A DNA stretch of 32,540 nucleotides, from contig JALLPB010000207.1 of NCBI GenBank assembly GCA_036939975.1, positions 1 through 32,540 on the forward strand, read 5' to 3'. Origin of the DNA: Cyclostephanos tholiformis. Taxonomy: Eukaryota > Bacillariophyta > Thalassiosirophyceae > Thalassiosirales > Thalassiosiraceae. Shown here in pieces: positions 18,580 to 31,125 of this stretch (position 1 is its first letter; each line of letters opens with the position of its first letter). The notes under the pieces are model-generated. The model was not told the DNA's origin. It was given only the letters and a program-made list of their open reading frames with translations, and ran no database searches. The translations under genes and the position numbers were made by a program.

Positions 18580-18724
18580 GCAGATAAAAGATTGCCTAAC
18601 CACTGAGCCAAGGACGTTTGACCCAGGGTTTTAGTGGTAAAGTGAACTTTATCTACTCTTTATATTTACTTAAGGTACACCTACGTACCTATGCTACCCC
18701 CCTTAGGTATGACCAAGCTTGACA
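18580..18724. repeat. 145-bp dispersed direct repeat, copy 1
   Basis: Aligns without gaps to 19101-19245 (constant offset 521), from GCAGATAAAAGAT to CAAGCTTGACA, with roughly one mismatch in ten. On the minus strand both copies contain TGGCTCAGTGG, an exact match to the tRNA A-box consensus. It could be a tRNA-derived SINE part or the terminal repeats of a small element. Confidence 0.75.
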
Positions 18725-19100
18725 CTTCCTTGCTTTTGAGAAGAACTTTCGCCAAGATTGCTCATTGGGAGTACTATAAAATGTACTATGATTTCGTAGT
18801 TTGTACAAATGCTTCCTCTGGAACTGGTACTCTACTACATTGTGGTGTCATCGTATTGTAACAGCTCTGATTCAGACAGCTTTGCAGTACAAGTTTGTGA
18901 CACAATTAAACCTAAGGCCATCACTTGCTCTGTTCCATGGTTATTCATGAGAACCCGGAATGTACCCTTTAAGATCTCACTAAGGCGGCTGCAGCAACTT
19001 ACATAGAAAGAACTATTAGGAGCACGACCCCGAGTCCTACGATTAATGTTGGGATCATAACCTCTTAAGTGAGGCCATGTTGGGTTATGCCATTGCGGTG

Positions 19101-19245
19101 GCAGATAAAAGATAGCCTAACCACTGAGCCAAGGACTTTTGACTCGGGGTTTTAGTGGTAAAGTAAACCTAATCTATTCTCTATATTTACTTAAGGTACA
19201 CTTACGTACCTACTCTACCCCCCATAGTTACGGCCAAGCTTGACA
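19101..19245. repeat. 145-bp dispersed direct repeat, copy 2
   Basis: Second copy, 521 bp after the first. On the minus strand GGTTATGATCCC lies 58 bp after the A-box-like sequence and resembles a B box. This spacing is long for a tRNA, and no cloverleaf was found, so no tRNA gene is called. Confidence 0.75.
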
Positions 19246-22169
19246 GTAACACACAACAACCAACCAAAAATGCGCACTTGCAACAGAGAAAGAATAGTGT
19301 AAGATGTAAGATTGGGGGCGGACATGAGGGGAGTAAAATTCAATTGATTTTGGTGCAATCTAATTCTGAGTAGGTTAAAAAAATTAAAAATTTTGGATGA
19401 GTTCACAAATTAATTTTTTTCTAGGCCTATTTACAAAATAGAATAAAACCCTTCAACAGAGCTCTCCACCAACCCTCAAAGATTACAATGTGATGATTTT
19501 TCTAAATCGCCATGGTCTTGCTGCTGGAACCGGCAAATAACCTACCCTGGTGATGTTTTTATTTTTTTGCAAAGTTGTTCAATAGATTCATTTTTGGTGG
19601 GGTTTTGGAGGGGGATCTAGTTGGATATTGTACTTTTCTTACCCAGCAAGTAATGCATCTGGCCATGGTTTCAGTCAGAAAAAGCAATTTTATTAAACAA
19701 AAAACATAAAAATAATTCCTGCAACTTTTGAACTGAAATTTTGCAAATTTCCGAGTAAACTTTCTCAATTGGACAGTCACAACAATGAAAACTTTTCAAG
19801 GGATTAGGTCCAGCGATGTGGAGTCCACATCACCAATCTCATGCAATGTGGAACTCACAACCACAAAGTGGAGCAATATGACTCTATGTTGCAGATGTGA
19901 CATTGCACGAGACTTAGTCTGCATGGGAGGTACATAAATCTCACATTTTAGCAATAAGATAGAATTTGATCAAAACATTTCCGTCCAGACAACAACATAC
20001 TAGCAGCCGGCATGGGTCATCATCCATCCTTATTGGCAGTCATCGTGTGGCATTGGGGCCAGCTGTAAAAAGGTTGTGTATTACCATAATTACCTACCTA
20101 TTTGTAAGTAGACCTGGGCTGTAAAGTTTGCACATTACCATTATTACTTACCTATCATACCTACTCAGACATAGCACAAAATGTCACATCATGCAATGTC
20201 AATGTCACATTGCCAATCTCATGTGATATGGATCTCACATCGCCAATCTCACGCAAATTGGGACTCACAACTGCAATGTGGCTAACTAACAAATGTGACT
20301 GTCCTAGTAAGAAAGCTTCTTGAACATTTCTCCAAAAATTCCAATGAAAAGATGAGGGACATTTATTTTTGTTTTTCTAGCTACAAAAATCATTTTCTGG
20401 GACTGAAACTAGGTATAGCCAGGCGCATTTCATCCAAAAAACAGGTAGGGGTGCATACCCTTTGTCCAGCTGGGATTTTGGGGTAGGATGCTAGGGTACA
20501 AAACTACCATCAGGACAGGGGTTGAAGCAGGAGGAAACACGTCAGACTGCTCTCTCAGACCCCCTTCATGAAAAAACTATGCTTACAAAAATCCGCTGCA
20601 AACAATGTAAAGAAACATGTCAGACTTATTTTCAGTCCCACTGGGGAAACTCTGGCAGTGGCAAGAGGGTGGGCAGGAGAGAATTCTGTCCAAGGGAGGT
20701 GCCCAAGTATGAGTGAAGAGGGCGTGGGCATTGCCCTCGTGACCGCAGGGGCTAGGGGGCACCTGGATCGGGTGGTTGTTTGGGCATTGATGACAAAGAC
20801 AATGGATGATGGTGTCATTCAAGGGGGGGCAGGGGGAATGAGGATGATGACATTTATGTCCTCACTTGGGAGAGGCATGACATTGTTGCCATGTGCAGGC
20901 ATCACCTGGGGACGATGATGTACATGGTAGGGGAGGAGGATAATGTCGCCACCCCCAATGGCAAAGATTCATGTGCTTGATGAAATGGTGGAATGGCAAA
21001 AAATGACATCCTCACGTACTGTTTTGTTGTGAGTCATTTCCATGAGATCTTTGTCTGAATAGCAGATTCAAGCAGATGACAACATTTTTTAGTTCTGATG
21101 AATATACATGGTATTTATTAAGCAAGAAGTTGTTTACATAAAAATTGTAATAGACTGCCAAGTAGAGCAGAGGCTGTGTAATTGTCAATTTAAGTAAATC
21201 ACTGAATTTATCCATCACTTGGACATTACAAACTCCAATTTTATGCATCTTCCCCCCCTCCATCCCATACCAAAATTGTCGTCATTGCCAACATCAACAT
21301 CCATGTCCTTAGAAAACTTGTCATTGATGATGTCAGACAAATATTAGGACCTCTACATCATCCTACCAAATGTTTGTGACCTCCCACCTGATTGTTTCTG
21401 TTGAGGAGGATGGATGGCAGATGGGAAGGGCATTAATGTGCACCTTCACAATTTTGCCTCCATTGTCATCCCACACATACCTGGTGATGGGTACGGACAT
21501 TGCCATCATCATCGCCATCGCCATGACAGCCATAGTCCTCCATCGTCTGACGATAGCATCGTCCTCCCCCACCATGACCGTCCCCACCCCAGCATCAATG
21601 TTGGGGGCTGTGGCAACATTGTTGCCATCTTGCCCCTTGTCAACCCTGATGGATGCCATGTTAATTGTATTGCATTTACATACTTTTGGCATGCCCGGTA
21701 TAAGGCCAGATGCTAGACATGTTATCAAAGGCCAGACTACTGAGTCAGGACCTATTGCTGTTCTGGCAAGTCACCACATCAGCATCCTAATGCAGGACTG
21801 CTGGTCCCAATGCAGGATCTATAGATTTCTTTATAGAAATCTCAGCCTAGGTTATCTATAGAGTAGATCATTCCTAATGCTCATAATTTTCATTTAAGCA
21901 AAACTCTGACACTTTGGAACCCTAAGCATTTTAAGACTCTTTTTCAGATTTAGAATCTGCACTCCATACCTGTCGTGTTGCATCTCTAGTTTAGGGAAGA
22001 GGCCTATGGCACTATCATATGATACCTCTTAGGCAACCACTTAGGTTCTAGGGGAAACTCTGCCTCCAAGAAATTTCGCAGTCTAGGTACTCTGTCTCTT
22101 TGAGACTCGCCAACAAGAAACAGAAATTTCTGTATAGTAGTTCCCTGAGTAGAGTGCCTTCAAGAAACT
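19246..22169. other. Gene-free repeat-like region
   Basis: No gene is supported. Short motifs recur: CACAT/CGCCAATCTCA(T/C)G phrases around 19820-19920 and 20190-20280 suggest a decayed tandem or dispersed repeat. The sequence is CpG-poor. Open frames at 20568-20918 and 21363-21861 are biased in composition and show no family features. 21850-22169 may be the 5' leader of the copia relic. Confidence 0.45.
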
Positions 22170-22173
22170 GATT

Positions 22174-23467
22174 GTGTCAACTTTGAGACTCTTACATGAT
22201 CTGTATATGATGAGTCTGGTGAAGGATGTACCCGGCGTTCTCAAGGATTGCAAGTGCAAGAAAATAGCCTTACGTGAATGCCCTCTGATTCCCTATTTAC
22301 CTGAAAAAGACTGTGTCCAAGAGATGGTTTCTGCTTTCAAGGATAACCATCTCAAGACTCAGATTGGCAAAGGTTTGGAACTATGAGTTCCTATTTGGCA
22401 TTCCGGTAGATACAAAGCTTTTCTCATAGATGTGGGATCAGCTCGAGAAGCGATCAAGAAAAGGGGGTATTTCAAGGCCTTTGAAGAAAATACCAAGGCT
22501 TATGTGGAACTACATGGTAAGATCAAGTCAACGTAGGCTCAACTAGCCAAGTTGGACAAATCTACCAGTGGAGAGGGTGGAACTTCAAAGAAGTCCAAGA
22601 AGGCTCAAGAAGCTGCTGCAGCAAATAACCAAGTTGCTCCAATGCTGCAAGCTGAAATCAAGGCTGAACTTAGCTCAGCCCAGGAAGCAGCGGCAGAAGC
22701 CAATGGCAAGGCTGATCAGGCTGCCAGAAACATGTTCCAGCTGTATGCAAACTTGCTGTCAGTTGATGCAAAATTCACATGGAACAAGATAGTACACAAG
22801 CAGACCACAACAGACACTATACAGACCTCCAAGGCTGTACTAAAAAGGGACCCAGGGGACTCTCATGCAAGTCATTTGATGATTTCATGATGTTCCACCT
22901 TCTCACTGTGTTTCCAAACAATGCAACTGAGCAGGAGTGGTACTTCATTACGAACGTGCTAAAAAAGCCCCAAAGTGTGAGCATTTATCAGTTTGTGCAG
23001 CCTGTAGAGCAGCTCAACTTCCACATCTCACAACTGCCATGCTGGTACAATAGCCCAAGCATAAAGGCTGGCAAGATTCCCATGAATGTGGCTTTTTCCG
23101 AGGCTGATCTAGCCAGTCACACTCTACGGATGTGCCCACATATGTGGCAGGATCAGTTCAATCTTCACAAGAAAGGATCAAATCCCATGGACATGCATTT
23201 GCTTCTTTGATGCCTTGAGGCTATTGAGTGTGTATGTACCCAAGTAAGATCCAATGCACAATCCACCAAGAAAGCTTCTACAAAAAACAAGAAAGGAAGC
23301 AAGAGACCCAGTATGGAGTCTACTGACAAAATTCACAAGAAAACTTCCGAGAAGCATTGCAATCTGTGCAAGAAACATGGGGGCGCACATACCATGCACA
23401 ACACACAAGATTGTAGTAGGTACGAGAAGAACAGAAATGAGAAATCCAACTTGCGAGCAACCTAGAA
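22174..23467 (+). pseudogene. Ty1/copia gag relic
   Basis: Homology starts in the frame of 22174 and continues after a TGA at about 22384 (VPIWHSGRYKAFLIDVGSA) and a TAG at about 22534. An alanine/lysine-rich helical stretch follows (22552-22800). A frameshift near 22810 leads to DLQGCTKKGPRG and the core gag segment (FDDFMMFHLLTVFPNN, ASHTLRMCPHMWQDQF) to about 23210. Another frame carries the zinc knuckle CNLCKKHGGAHTMHNTQDC (about 23358-23416), ending at a TAG at about 23466. This knuckle form is typical of diatom copia gag proteins. Gag would form the particle that packages element RNA; this copy is non-functional. Confidence 0.78.
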
Positions 23468-23739
23468 AGGCACAAGAAAACCTAATCTCATGAAGCAGTC
23501 TTTAGCAAAATTATTCACAGAAAATGACTTCCCAGCCAAAGACTTGACCCCAGACTATGAAGCATATGATGAGACCATCATGACCTTTGACCCAGACTAC
23601 GGCAACATTGAGGTCACACCGGAGACAGGGGACATCTTTATCGGTGCAGAGATACTTCCCCGCGGCAGGACAATGACCAAATGACATGTAACAGCACAAA
23701 AACAAGATGTAGAAGGCAACCTTAAGGGGACCCAAAATG

Positions 23740-25620
23740 ACATTCCCATCCTAGACACAAGTGAATACATTGTGACTTTTGATGATGGGGATGTGACTGA
23801 ATTGAATGCAAATTAGATTGCACAGTCAATGTATGCCCAATGTGACCCAGATGGCAACCAATATGTGTTATTAGACTAAATTATAGACTATTGATGCCTT
23901 AACACAGTGATAAGACTTGCAGACCAGACCATTGTTCGACCCAATGGGAAGCCTTACAAATGACATAATACCATTGGCTGGCAACTTTGCTGCCAATGGA
24001 AAGACAGTTCTACGTCTTGGGAGGACTTGGCAGACCTTAAAGAGACTTCTGAATTAGCCATGAACGCTGGCATTGACCACAAACTAGCTTTCAACTGGTG
24101 TGTGCCCCATACCCTAAAGAAGTGTGCTAGGATCATCCCCATTGTTAGGAAGGGCTTTGTGCGCTATCTCAAATGGACCCATAAATTTGGCATTGAAATG
24201 CCTAGGACCATTGCGGAAGCAAAAGACCTAGACCGCAAGAATGGCAATAATCTATGGACTGATGCCATTGCCTGGGAAATGAAAGAGGTATGAAAGGCTT
24301 TTGACATCCACCCCAATGGTAAGACCGTGCCCATCGGTTATCAGAAAATACCATGTCATGTGGTCTTTGACATAAAAATGGAAGACTTTAAATGCAAAGC
24401 TAGACTTGTTGCTGGAGGGCACAAGACCAATGCCCCGGCAATCATTACATAGTATGCAAGCGTCATTTCTCGTGAGACTGTACACATAGCCCATATGCTT
24501 GTGGCCCTGAACAACCTTCAGAGGTTAAAGTGAGCAATGTACTAAATGCCTATATCACCACACCATGCAAGGAGAAGGTATGGACCAACTTAGAACATAG
24601 GAGGTTTGGACCCAACGCCAGAAAGAATGCCCTTATTGTGCATTCTTTATATGGACTCAAGAGTGCTGGAGCAGCATTTCATGCCCACCTTGCTTCATTC
24701 ATGCACCAAATGGGTAACACCTCATGTAAAGCTGACCCCAACCTTTGGTACAAGGCCAAGACCAGGCCACAAGACAATGATGTACAGTACTATGCCTACT
24801 TTTTACGCTATGTAGATGATATACTATGGATGCATCATGACGCCATGTCAGTCCTTGGCCAGATTAACAAATACCTACCATTGAAGCTCATTTCTGTAGG
24901 AGATACCCAGTTACCCAATGGCATATGGGCTTGGGGGCTCAGTCCCTCTAAGTGTATTAACCAGGCTAAGCAGAACTTTCAGACTCACTTGACCCAGAAA
25001 TTAGACGGGTGTTACAAGATTCCAGCAAAGGCTGATAACCCTTTTGCTTGTGACTATTGCCCAGACACTGATGTAACAGACCCTTTAGACCCAGAATGTG
25101 CATCATTTTTCCAACACCTAATTGGTGTGATGCGATGGATGGTGGAGCTTGGCCATGTTGACATTGCCACCGAGGTCTCCATGCTATCCTCGTATCTTGC
25201 ATTTCTGCATGAGGGACATTTGGAAGCTGCCCTCCATGTTATGGGATACTCCAACTTAAACATAACACCAGACTGATCTTTGATCCAACCTATCCTGACA
25301 TTATTGCCAGTGACTTTTCCTGTCATTACTGGATGGAGTTTTATGGGGATGTTCACAAGGCCATTCCTCCCAACATGCCTGAGCCTCTTGGAAAGGAGGT
25401 AGACATCAGAATGATATGTGATAGCAACCATGCTGGTTGCAAACAGACCCGCTGGTCTTGGACTGGCATATTAATTTATTGTAATTTGGCCCTGATAATT
25501 TGGGTGTCAAAATGACAGCCGACCATTGAGATCTCCATCTTTGGTGCTGAGTTTGTCGCTATGAAGCATGGGATCGAAGTGCTGAGGGGACTGCGTTATA
25601 AGCTACATACAATTTTTTAA
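23740..25620 (+). pseudogene. Ty1/copia reverse transcriptase and RNase H relic
   Basis: A linker region (TIGWQLCCQWKDSSTSWEDL, about 23970-24030) leads into the RVT_2 domain: LWTDAIAWEMKEV (24255-24290), a TGA, then FKCKARLVAGGHKTNAP (about 24390-24440). A TAG and a frameshift near 24520 precede SLYGLKSAGAAFHAHL and the catalytic YVDDI (24809-24823). A frameshift near 25255 precedes the RNase H part (ICDSNHAGCKQTRWSWTGI, GAEFVAMKHGIEVL), with a TGA between at about 25513. The catalytic aspartate pair of the reverse transcriptase is kept, but at least three stops and two frame changes abolish function. Several TGA stops are where relatives have arginine. Confidence 0.8.
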
Positions 25621-26033
25621 GTCAGGGCCGATTTTATGCATCCCCCCTTTGAGCCCAACTATCTAACTTTTAGATAAAATTAGGGATAAAACCAACATTC
25701 CATCTGATCCTCCATTCTATGAGGAACATGGCAACACCAATATTATTGGCATTGAGTGCAAGATTGGGTGTCCGTGGTGTCACATTTGGTATCATAAAAA
25801 ATTAGAATTTCAATTTTCCTCATTTGCAAAAGCTGACCCCTTGTAAGTTTGGGGCAATTGCAGGACCCGGGCCACTTTGCTGAACCCAGGTGGAGGGGAT
25901 CTGTTCTCCACACTCTTTTGACATGGGGGGTGATTTTTACTGTGAGCAAAAATCCCTTAGACTCGACAAAAATCCCTTAGACTCATTGACAACATTGCAC
26001 ACCTACATTTTTGTAGATCACAAAAACTCAAAA
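25621..26033. other. Spacer between two relics
   Basis: No gene is seen. A short tandem duplication AAAAATCCCTTAGACTC occurs twice at about 25949-25985. Confidence 0.45.
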
Positions 26034-27480
26034 ATGCCAAAGCAAAAGAGTTATCATGTTGATTGTTGTGCTGAGAAAGCTGTGAAGCTTCTGGTGAGTT
26101 GCAAACTTGATCCAGACCCCAGCATAAGGCTGAAAGTCCCCACAGCCATGTTGGCTAAGGGTAACTCCATGGAGGAGGCCACCAATCCAATGCTGCAGCA
26201 GCAGGTTGGTTAGATTGCAAAAAATCTGAGAGCGGGGGATCCTGCCCCCATCCAGAGCTTGCAGCCACAGCCACGAGGGTTGGCTAGCCCTTGCGGTCCC
26301 CCCATATGTGACGAATTGTCAAGTTCTTGCAATGATATCATTTGCCTTCACCAAGGCAGCTGCATCCAACAACACCATGTGTTCTTTGGGGGTATCTGGC
26401 TCCGCACCAACTTCAAGTGGACTGGAGCAATGAGCAGAAGCAGAAGGAGGTTCAAAACCTTGCTCACATCTGCATGACTACTCTTGTCTCTGCTGAGAGG
26501 TTGAAGCCACAGGAGAACTGCCGCATGACCGTACAGGTCATTGATCAGGTCGTGGTGTAGTTCTGGATCCACAGGATGTGAGTACCCTTGTCGATGATGA
26601 CAATCAACAAATACATCGCCCGTGGGATGATCAGGCAATTCCGATATTGTGGGATGATCCCGCCACATGCATTCAGGATTCTTGTCCTTGCCATTGAGTC
26701 AAAAATAAAAACTGACCAAGTGAACAGCGGCTCCCCTGAGCACAATGAGATCATCCGCACAATCAATTAGTACTGCGGTGTTGTGGATGAGCCAGGGGAT
26801 CAGATGAAGACGATGCTCTTTGAGTGAATTATGCATGCAACACCAGTCAAGCTAAATGTTGCCATCTTACCACTGGTAGAGGAGAGGCGACTGAGATGGA
26901 CAGCATACTCAAATCTCCTTGCATGGTTCACTAACTTTTGTACTTTTTTGTTGGAGAAGGAGTTTGCTTGGGAGGGAGGAAATGGGGAGGACAAGCTCAT
27001 CTTGAAGAGGGGATTCTCCGTCAAATCATAAACATTGACAAGACTGAAATTTCCATTGATGGTAGCAAAATGAGGGCAGGAGGGAGACCTGCCATCTCAC
27101 AAATCTTCCACTATCCAGCAGATTGGTGGCAAAGTCTTCATTGGCATGCACCGGAATATTTAGCAGCAATGCTGCAGGGGAGTGCATGATGCCACCACAC
27201 TGGCAGCTCCCGATGGCAGCAACTGATGCAGAATGACAGAAGATACGTGCCAGTTATTTAACACACTTTTGAAGCATGCATGTGCAGTTTGGATTTGAGT
27301 CTGAGCAGGTTTTTCCCACAATAATCAGGATGAACAAGAAGTGGGGAATGATGGATAACAAGTTCGAAAAATATGTCGAGATGAGCATCTATTCTTTTTT
27401 TCCTGATTTGGCAGATCGACTGGGTCAGTGGGTGTACCTGTTGGCTAGGGTCACTATAGGGTCCCCAATTTCAGCAAGCT
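26034..27480 (+). pseudogene. Probable DDE transposase relic
   Basis: A basic N-terminal piece starts at the ATG at 26034 (MPKQKSYHVDCCAEKAVKLL, about 59 residues). Further coding-like pieces follow in changing frames. INIDKTEISIDGSKMRAGGR (about 27030-27085) resembles the first catalytic-aspartate region of a DDE-type transposase family found in stramenopiles. IIRMNKKWGMMDNKFEKYVE (about 27315-27380) and FFPDLADRLGQWVYL (about 27395-27440) resemble its downstream part. There are many stops and at least two frameshifts. No terminal repeats were found. The family is inferred from memory of similar diatom sequences; a host gene relic is possible. Confidence 0.45.
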
Positions 27481-30378
27481 AAAAATACTACTAAATCACC
27501 CCCCAAGGACCCTAGGCCATTTTTGAGGGCACCATCATGTTCAGCAACCCCAAATTAGTCCAGACAGATCTTAACATGTGGGGGGTACCATAGTTTTACT
27601 TAGAGTTATTATGCATTGAATTACATACTTCATCATATCAAAAAAAACTGTGACCCCAATTCCATGATGAATATATGCTCAATAATTCTTCCCCAACTCT
27701 CCCTCCCCACGCCCCCCCCTGCTTCCCCTCATCACCAACACCTATGCAGCGGGAACTGCAGTGTCAATGACGTCAAATTTATCCAGTGGGCCAAACGGTA
27801 CCCATCATTTTGTTGTTGTTGTGTTTTCGGTGCACCTTGTCATCGTTGCAATATGTATTAATGGTCATATGAATAGTAATAAACATAATTTTTTCTAGTT
27901 TTAATGACACAGACCCATTGCATATTATGTTAGTTGATTGTTGCATGCTTTAATGTCAGGAGTGTGGCCCTACAGCAGCTGAATGACAATGCCGGCCACC
28001 ATGGTTGATTTTGTTGATTGCATTTTACCCAATTTTACCTAGCTATTTTACCTTGGCACACACGCCACAACTCCACCAAACCCACATCCGCCCACATGCC
28101 AACCACCTATCCAACCAGATATCTCCATCAATATCCAATGTATGAGGATGTTTCAAGTCACCATCCTCTGTGCATGCATAGTGGGCAGATGCCTGTGCTG
28201 TTTGGTTGCACATATTTAATGCTGTGGGGTTGGTGGTTCATGGCAAAGCAGCAAAACACGAAAAAAACAGCCAATTTTTTTATAAGTTTTTGGCCGATTT
28301 TGGAAAATGGGGTACCATTTTGATCCTCTTGTCAAGTCCAACTCTAAACATTCCTTACTTTTCTTGATTGGGTCAATTTTGGGACCTTTTACCTTGCCCT
28401 AAGGTATGGTAGCTTAGGGTTGCTATAGTGACCCATTAGGCTGACCAACAAGGAGATATGTGCTGATTATGATTTAGCAATACTGACAGCGTATGTGAGA
28501 AAACACCAACAAACTACAATTCGGTACTCAGAAAAAATAATCCAGTTTTGCTTATGATCAGTCAGAATCTCGGAACTTCTGCTAAAAATACCGGATGGCT
28601 TTTGGGTACGAAAATAGATAATATTGCCGAGAAGATGCATGATGTCAATGTCACAGGAAGTTCATTTTTTTGGGATTGTGACTCGTGTAGAAAATTATGT
28701 CAGGACAATAAATACTACTAGTACGATAGCCACTAACTCAAGAGGCAAATCTGTACTGTGTATCATAAGCTAGTATGGGTATGGTATTCTTTTTTTGCCT
28801 TTCTTACCATGATGCTCTCATGAGAGTAATAGCTATGAATAAGCATGATTAGCCAAGTAAGATTAGCTTTGCTACTTAGTCCTCTTAGCCTCTAAGGTCT
28901 AAGGCATAGGTGCAAAGCAAAGTTGAATCATTTTTCAGTTGCAAATGAAGAAACCTCAATTGTTAAACATCTTAACTGCTAAGTCCATTCCGGCAGGAGA
29001 AAAACTCGACTTTTTTGGTAGGTACGTACAAGATTTATACGTAGGAATAGTACAATAAGTTCTACCTAAAAAAACTCGGCGCACCAAAATCTACCGTATG
29101 ACACAAGTCACAAATGGAGAATTTTTTACTAGCGAAAAAAATATGCAAGAAAAAGCTCCTAGTGCATTATCGATGCAAAGCGCTGCAAGAAAATAGTAAA
29201 AGACCACACAAAAGATGAGGTTCTTGCACATTCAATGCGATATCTAAGTTTGTGAGCAGACAAAAATTTGCTAAAAAACTACGATACTATGAAGCTCGTT
29301 AAAAAGTCGACACTCACAAGCGTCAATAGCTGTTAAGCTGTTAATAATTGTATATTATGAGAGGATGAATAAGAATAAATAAAAGCACAATGCACAGGGC
29401 ATTGCGCTGTGCTTGTCCAATGAGGAAATTTCCCCTTTCTCATTTCCCTCCTTCGGAATCAGTGTACAACTTGATTACTGGTGTTGTTAGTGGCATCTTC
29501 CCCCAGTCTCTCTCTCAATGATGTTGGTTGTGGTGTTCGTTTTTTTCTCTTGTATTCACAAAGTGCTGCTTATCATGACTCAGCATCATTTTTACCTCCT
29601 CCATCCTTATTCACTCTATTTACTTTCTTATTTGCAACTCTTTCCCTTCATGTTGTAATACCCCCAACTCAGAAGAAAATATCTGACTATTGGATCATCA
29701 GCTGTTTCCCAATCCTCCCTGCATCTTTCACATGTTATCACGTGCTTATGGTTGGGGATGTGATGTGGATGATTGTTGAATCAAATTTTCTCCATTGTTT
29801 GTTCCCACTTTCTCTTTCTTGGTTTATTGGTGGGTAGTTTATTTTCAGAAGCCAAGAATGACTTCACCTTGTCTCCCTCTCATAACTCACTTGGTTGAGC
29901 TGTCATTGCTGGAATGCAAGAAATTTAGTCCCTGATTGTCTTGCCAGGCACCAGGTGACTGGTTAGCTCTCCTCAGTCATTTCTTACTCTAAGGTTGATC
30001 AGCAGTAGAGTTGGAAATTTGATGACAATCAAGTGCCCACAGAGTCAGCAATCAGAAATTAGTGCGAGAAGCTCCTGATCCTAATTTGGCATTTAATTCA
30101 ATAGGGGTGGCAAGTCCAATCCTGAAGATTTAGACTTGGAATTTGGAGTACCCAGTAGGGGAGTGGGCTTAAGGTGCCTTTAAATGTAAACTGTTAGAAT
30201 GTGGGTGGGTGTTGCTTGTGGCTGTGGCCTGTCAGTAGGAGAGTTCAAAAATTTGATTTGGAAATGTCTGGTGGGGAGTTGTTCTGGAATTTGATCATTT
30301 TAAAAAGTTTCAGGTTTTTGATTTTTAAAATCCCTGGCACCTGCCAAAAAAAAGTCACAAAATGAGATTTAGCAGGAA
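27481..30378. other. Long gene-free region
   Basis: No gene, RNA gene or element ends are supported. 27690-27750 is C-rich. 28560-29400 is A-rich with more CpG than its surroundings, so it may be a separate insertion; it ends with an imperfect hairpin (GCACAATGC to GCATTGCGCTGTGC, about 29386-29415). 29480-29830 is T-rich with a hydrophobic but featureless open frame. Confidence 0.45.
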
Positions 30379-30490
30379 GAAAATTTTAAAACTCTGGCTG
30401 TTCTCGCCAGAAAATTTTAAACCTGCTGTTCCCGCCGGAAAGTTGGGTGTGATATTACTCCCGCCAAATTAATTTTTGAAAATGGCGGGT
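30379..30490. repeat. Short imperfect tandem repeats with CCCGCC/GGCGGG motifs
   Basis: A unit of about 32 bp, GAAAATTTTAAA followed by CTGTTCYCGCC, is repeated at about 30379 and 30410, then a shortened GAAAGTT copy. CCCGCC appears at about 30431 and 30461, and the inverse GGCGGG at about 30484. Confidence 0.55.
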
Positions 30491-31125
30491 TGCTACTGAA
30501 CTACCCAGTTTCTCAGTTGTAGATTTTGGTTTTTCATGTAAGTCAGATCCCTACCCAACACACTGGGGCACACAACACCTTCAAAGAGACTGCTGGGGGC
30601 ATGGTGGGGTATTTTAAACTAGGGTTGTTGGTGTCATGCTGTAATTCCAGATGACCATGATAAGATCCAGCCACAAGAAGATTGGTGCCACAAATCTCAG
30701 GGTCCACATGACAATGCTTCCTGTTGGTGGCTGTCTCAGTCAGACACTTGTAATTGGCATACTTCTCCTCTGTGTAGCCCTCTCATATCTGCCCAGAAAT
30801 GCACACCATCAATTTCATTGTGGTGGCATTTGTGAACAGACCAATCTGTTCAAACAGACCATAGTCTGCTTAAGACATTGAAGGTTTCTGCAGCCAAACT
30901 GGGTCACGAGAGGCAATCAGCTCTGTCTTTAGGGGATCCACAAGAAGGTTCCCGCCAATATTTTTTGGAATAAAAAAAAATGGCCCAAGTTCCATGTCAC
31001 TCGCTCAAGTGACTCCCATGAAATTAAGTCCCTTTTTACCCCCCCCCCACCCTCTCCATGCAATGCACCATCCCCATACCCTTTTGTTCTTTAACCCCCC
31101 CTTCAGCAAGGGAATCAGTAGATGT
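30491..31125. other. Gene-free stretch
   Basis: No gene is supported. It contains another TTCCCGCC (about 30949) and a C9 run (about 31040). Confidence 0.4.

Larger units (their letters stand above)
22170..25620 (+). mobile_element. Decayed Ty1/copia retrotransposon (diatom type), internally deleted
   Basis: In order on the plus strand are gag with a zinc knuckle, then reverse transcriptase and RNase H in several frames with many stops. Protease and integrase are missing: only about 300 bp separate the zinc knuckle from sequence that normally follows the integrase. No long terminal repeats could be paired at either side, so the outer limits are those of the coding homology. Confidence 0.8.

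Noticed and set aside
18580..19245. tRNA gene on the minus strand
   Set aside because: An A-box match is present but no acceptor stem or cloverleaf could be formed, and the B-box-like sequence is 58 bp away.
20555..20918. Protein-coding gene in overlapping frames on both strands
   Set aside because: Neither frame shows family features; the Gly/Met-rich or Pro/Ser-rich composition follows local base bias.
21363..21861. Open frames of 121 and 163 residues
   Set aside because: They overlap on opposite strands with compositional bias (ATG/GAT repeats) and no motifs, so coding is not supported.
21850..25900. Long terminal repeats of the copia relic
   Set aside because: No matching pair of sequences could be found on the two sides by eye.
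29481..29837. 118-residue hydrophobic frame
   Set aside because: The T-rich local composition produces Leu/Phe runs; there are no conserved features and no second support.
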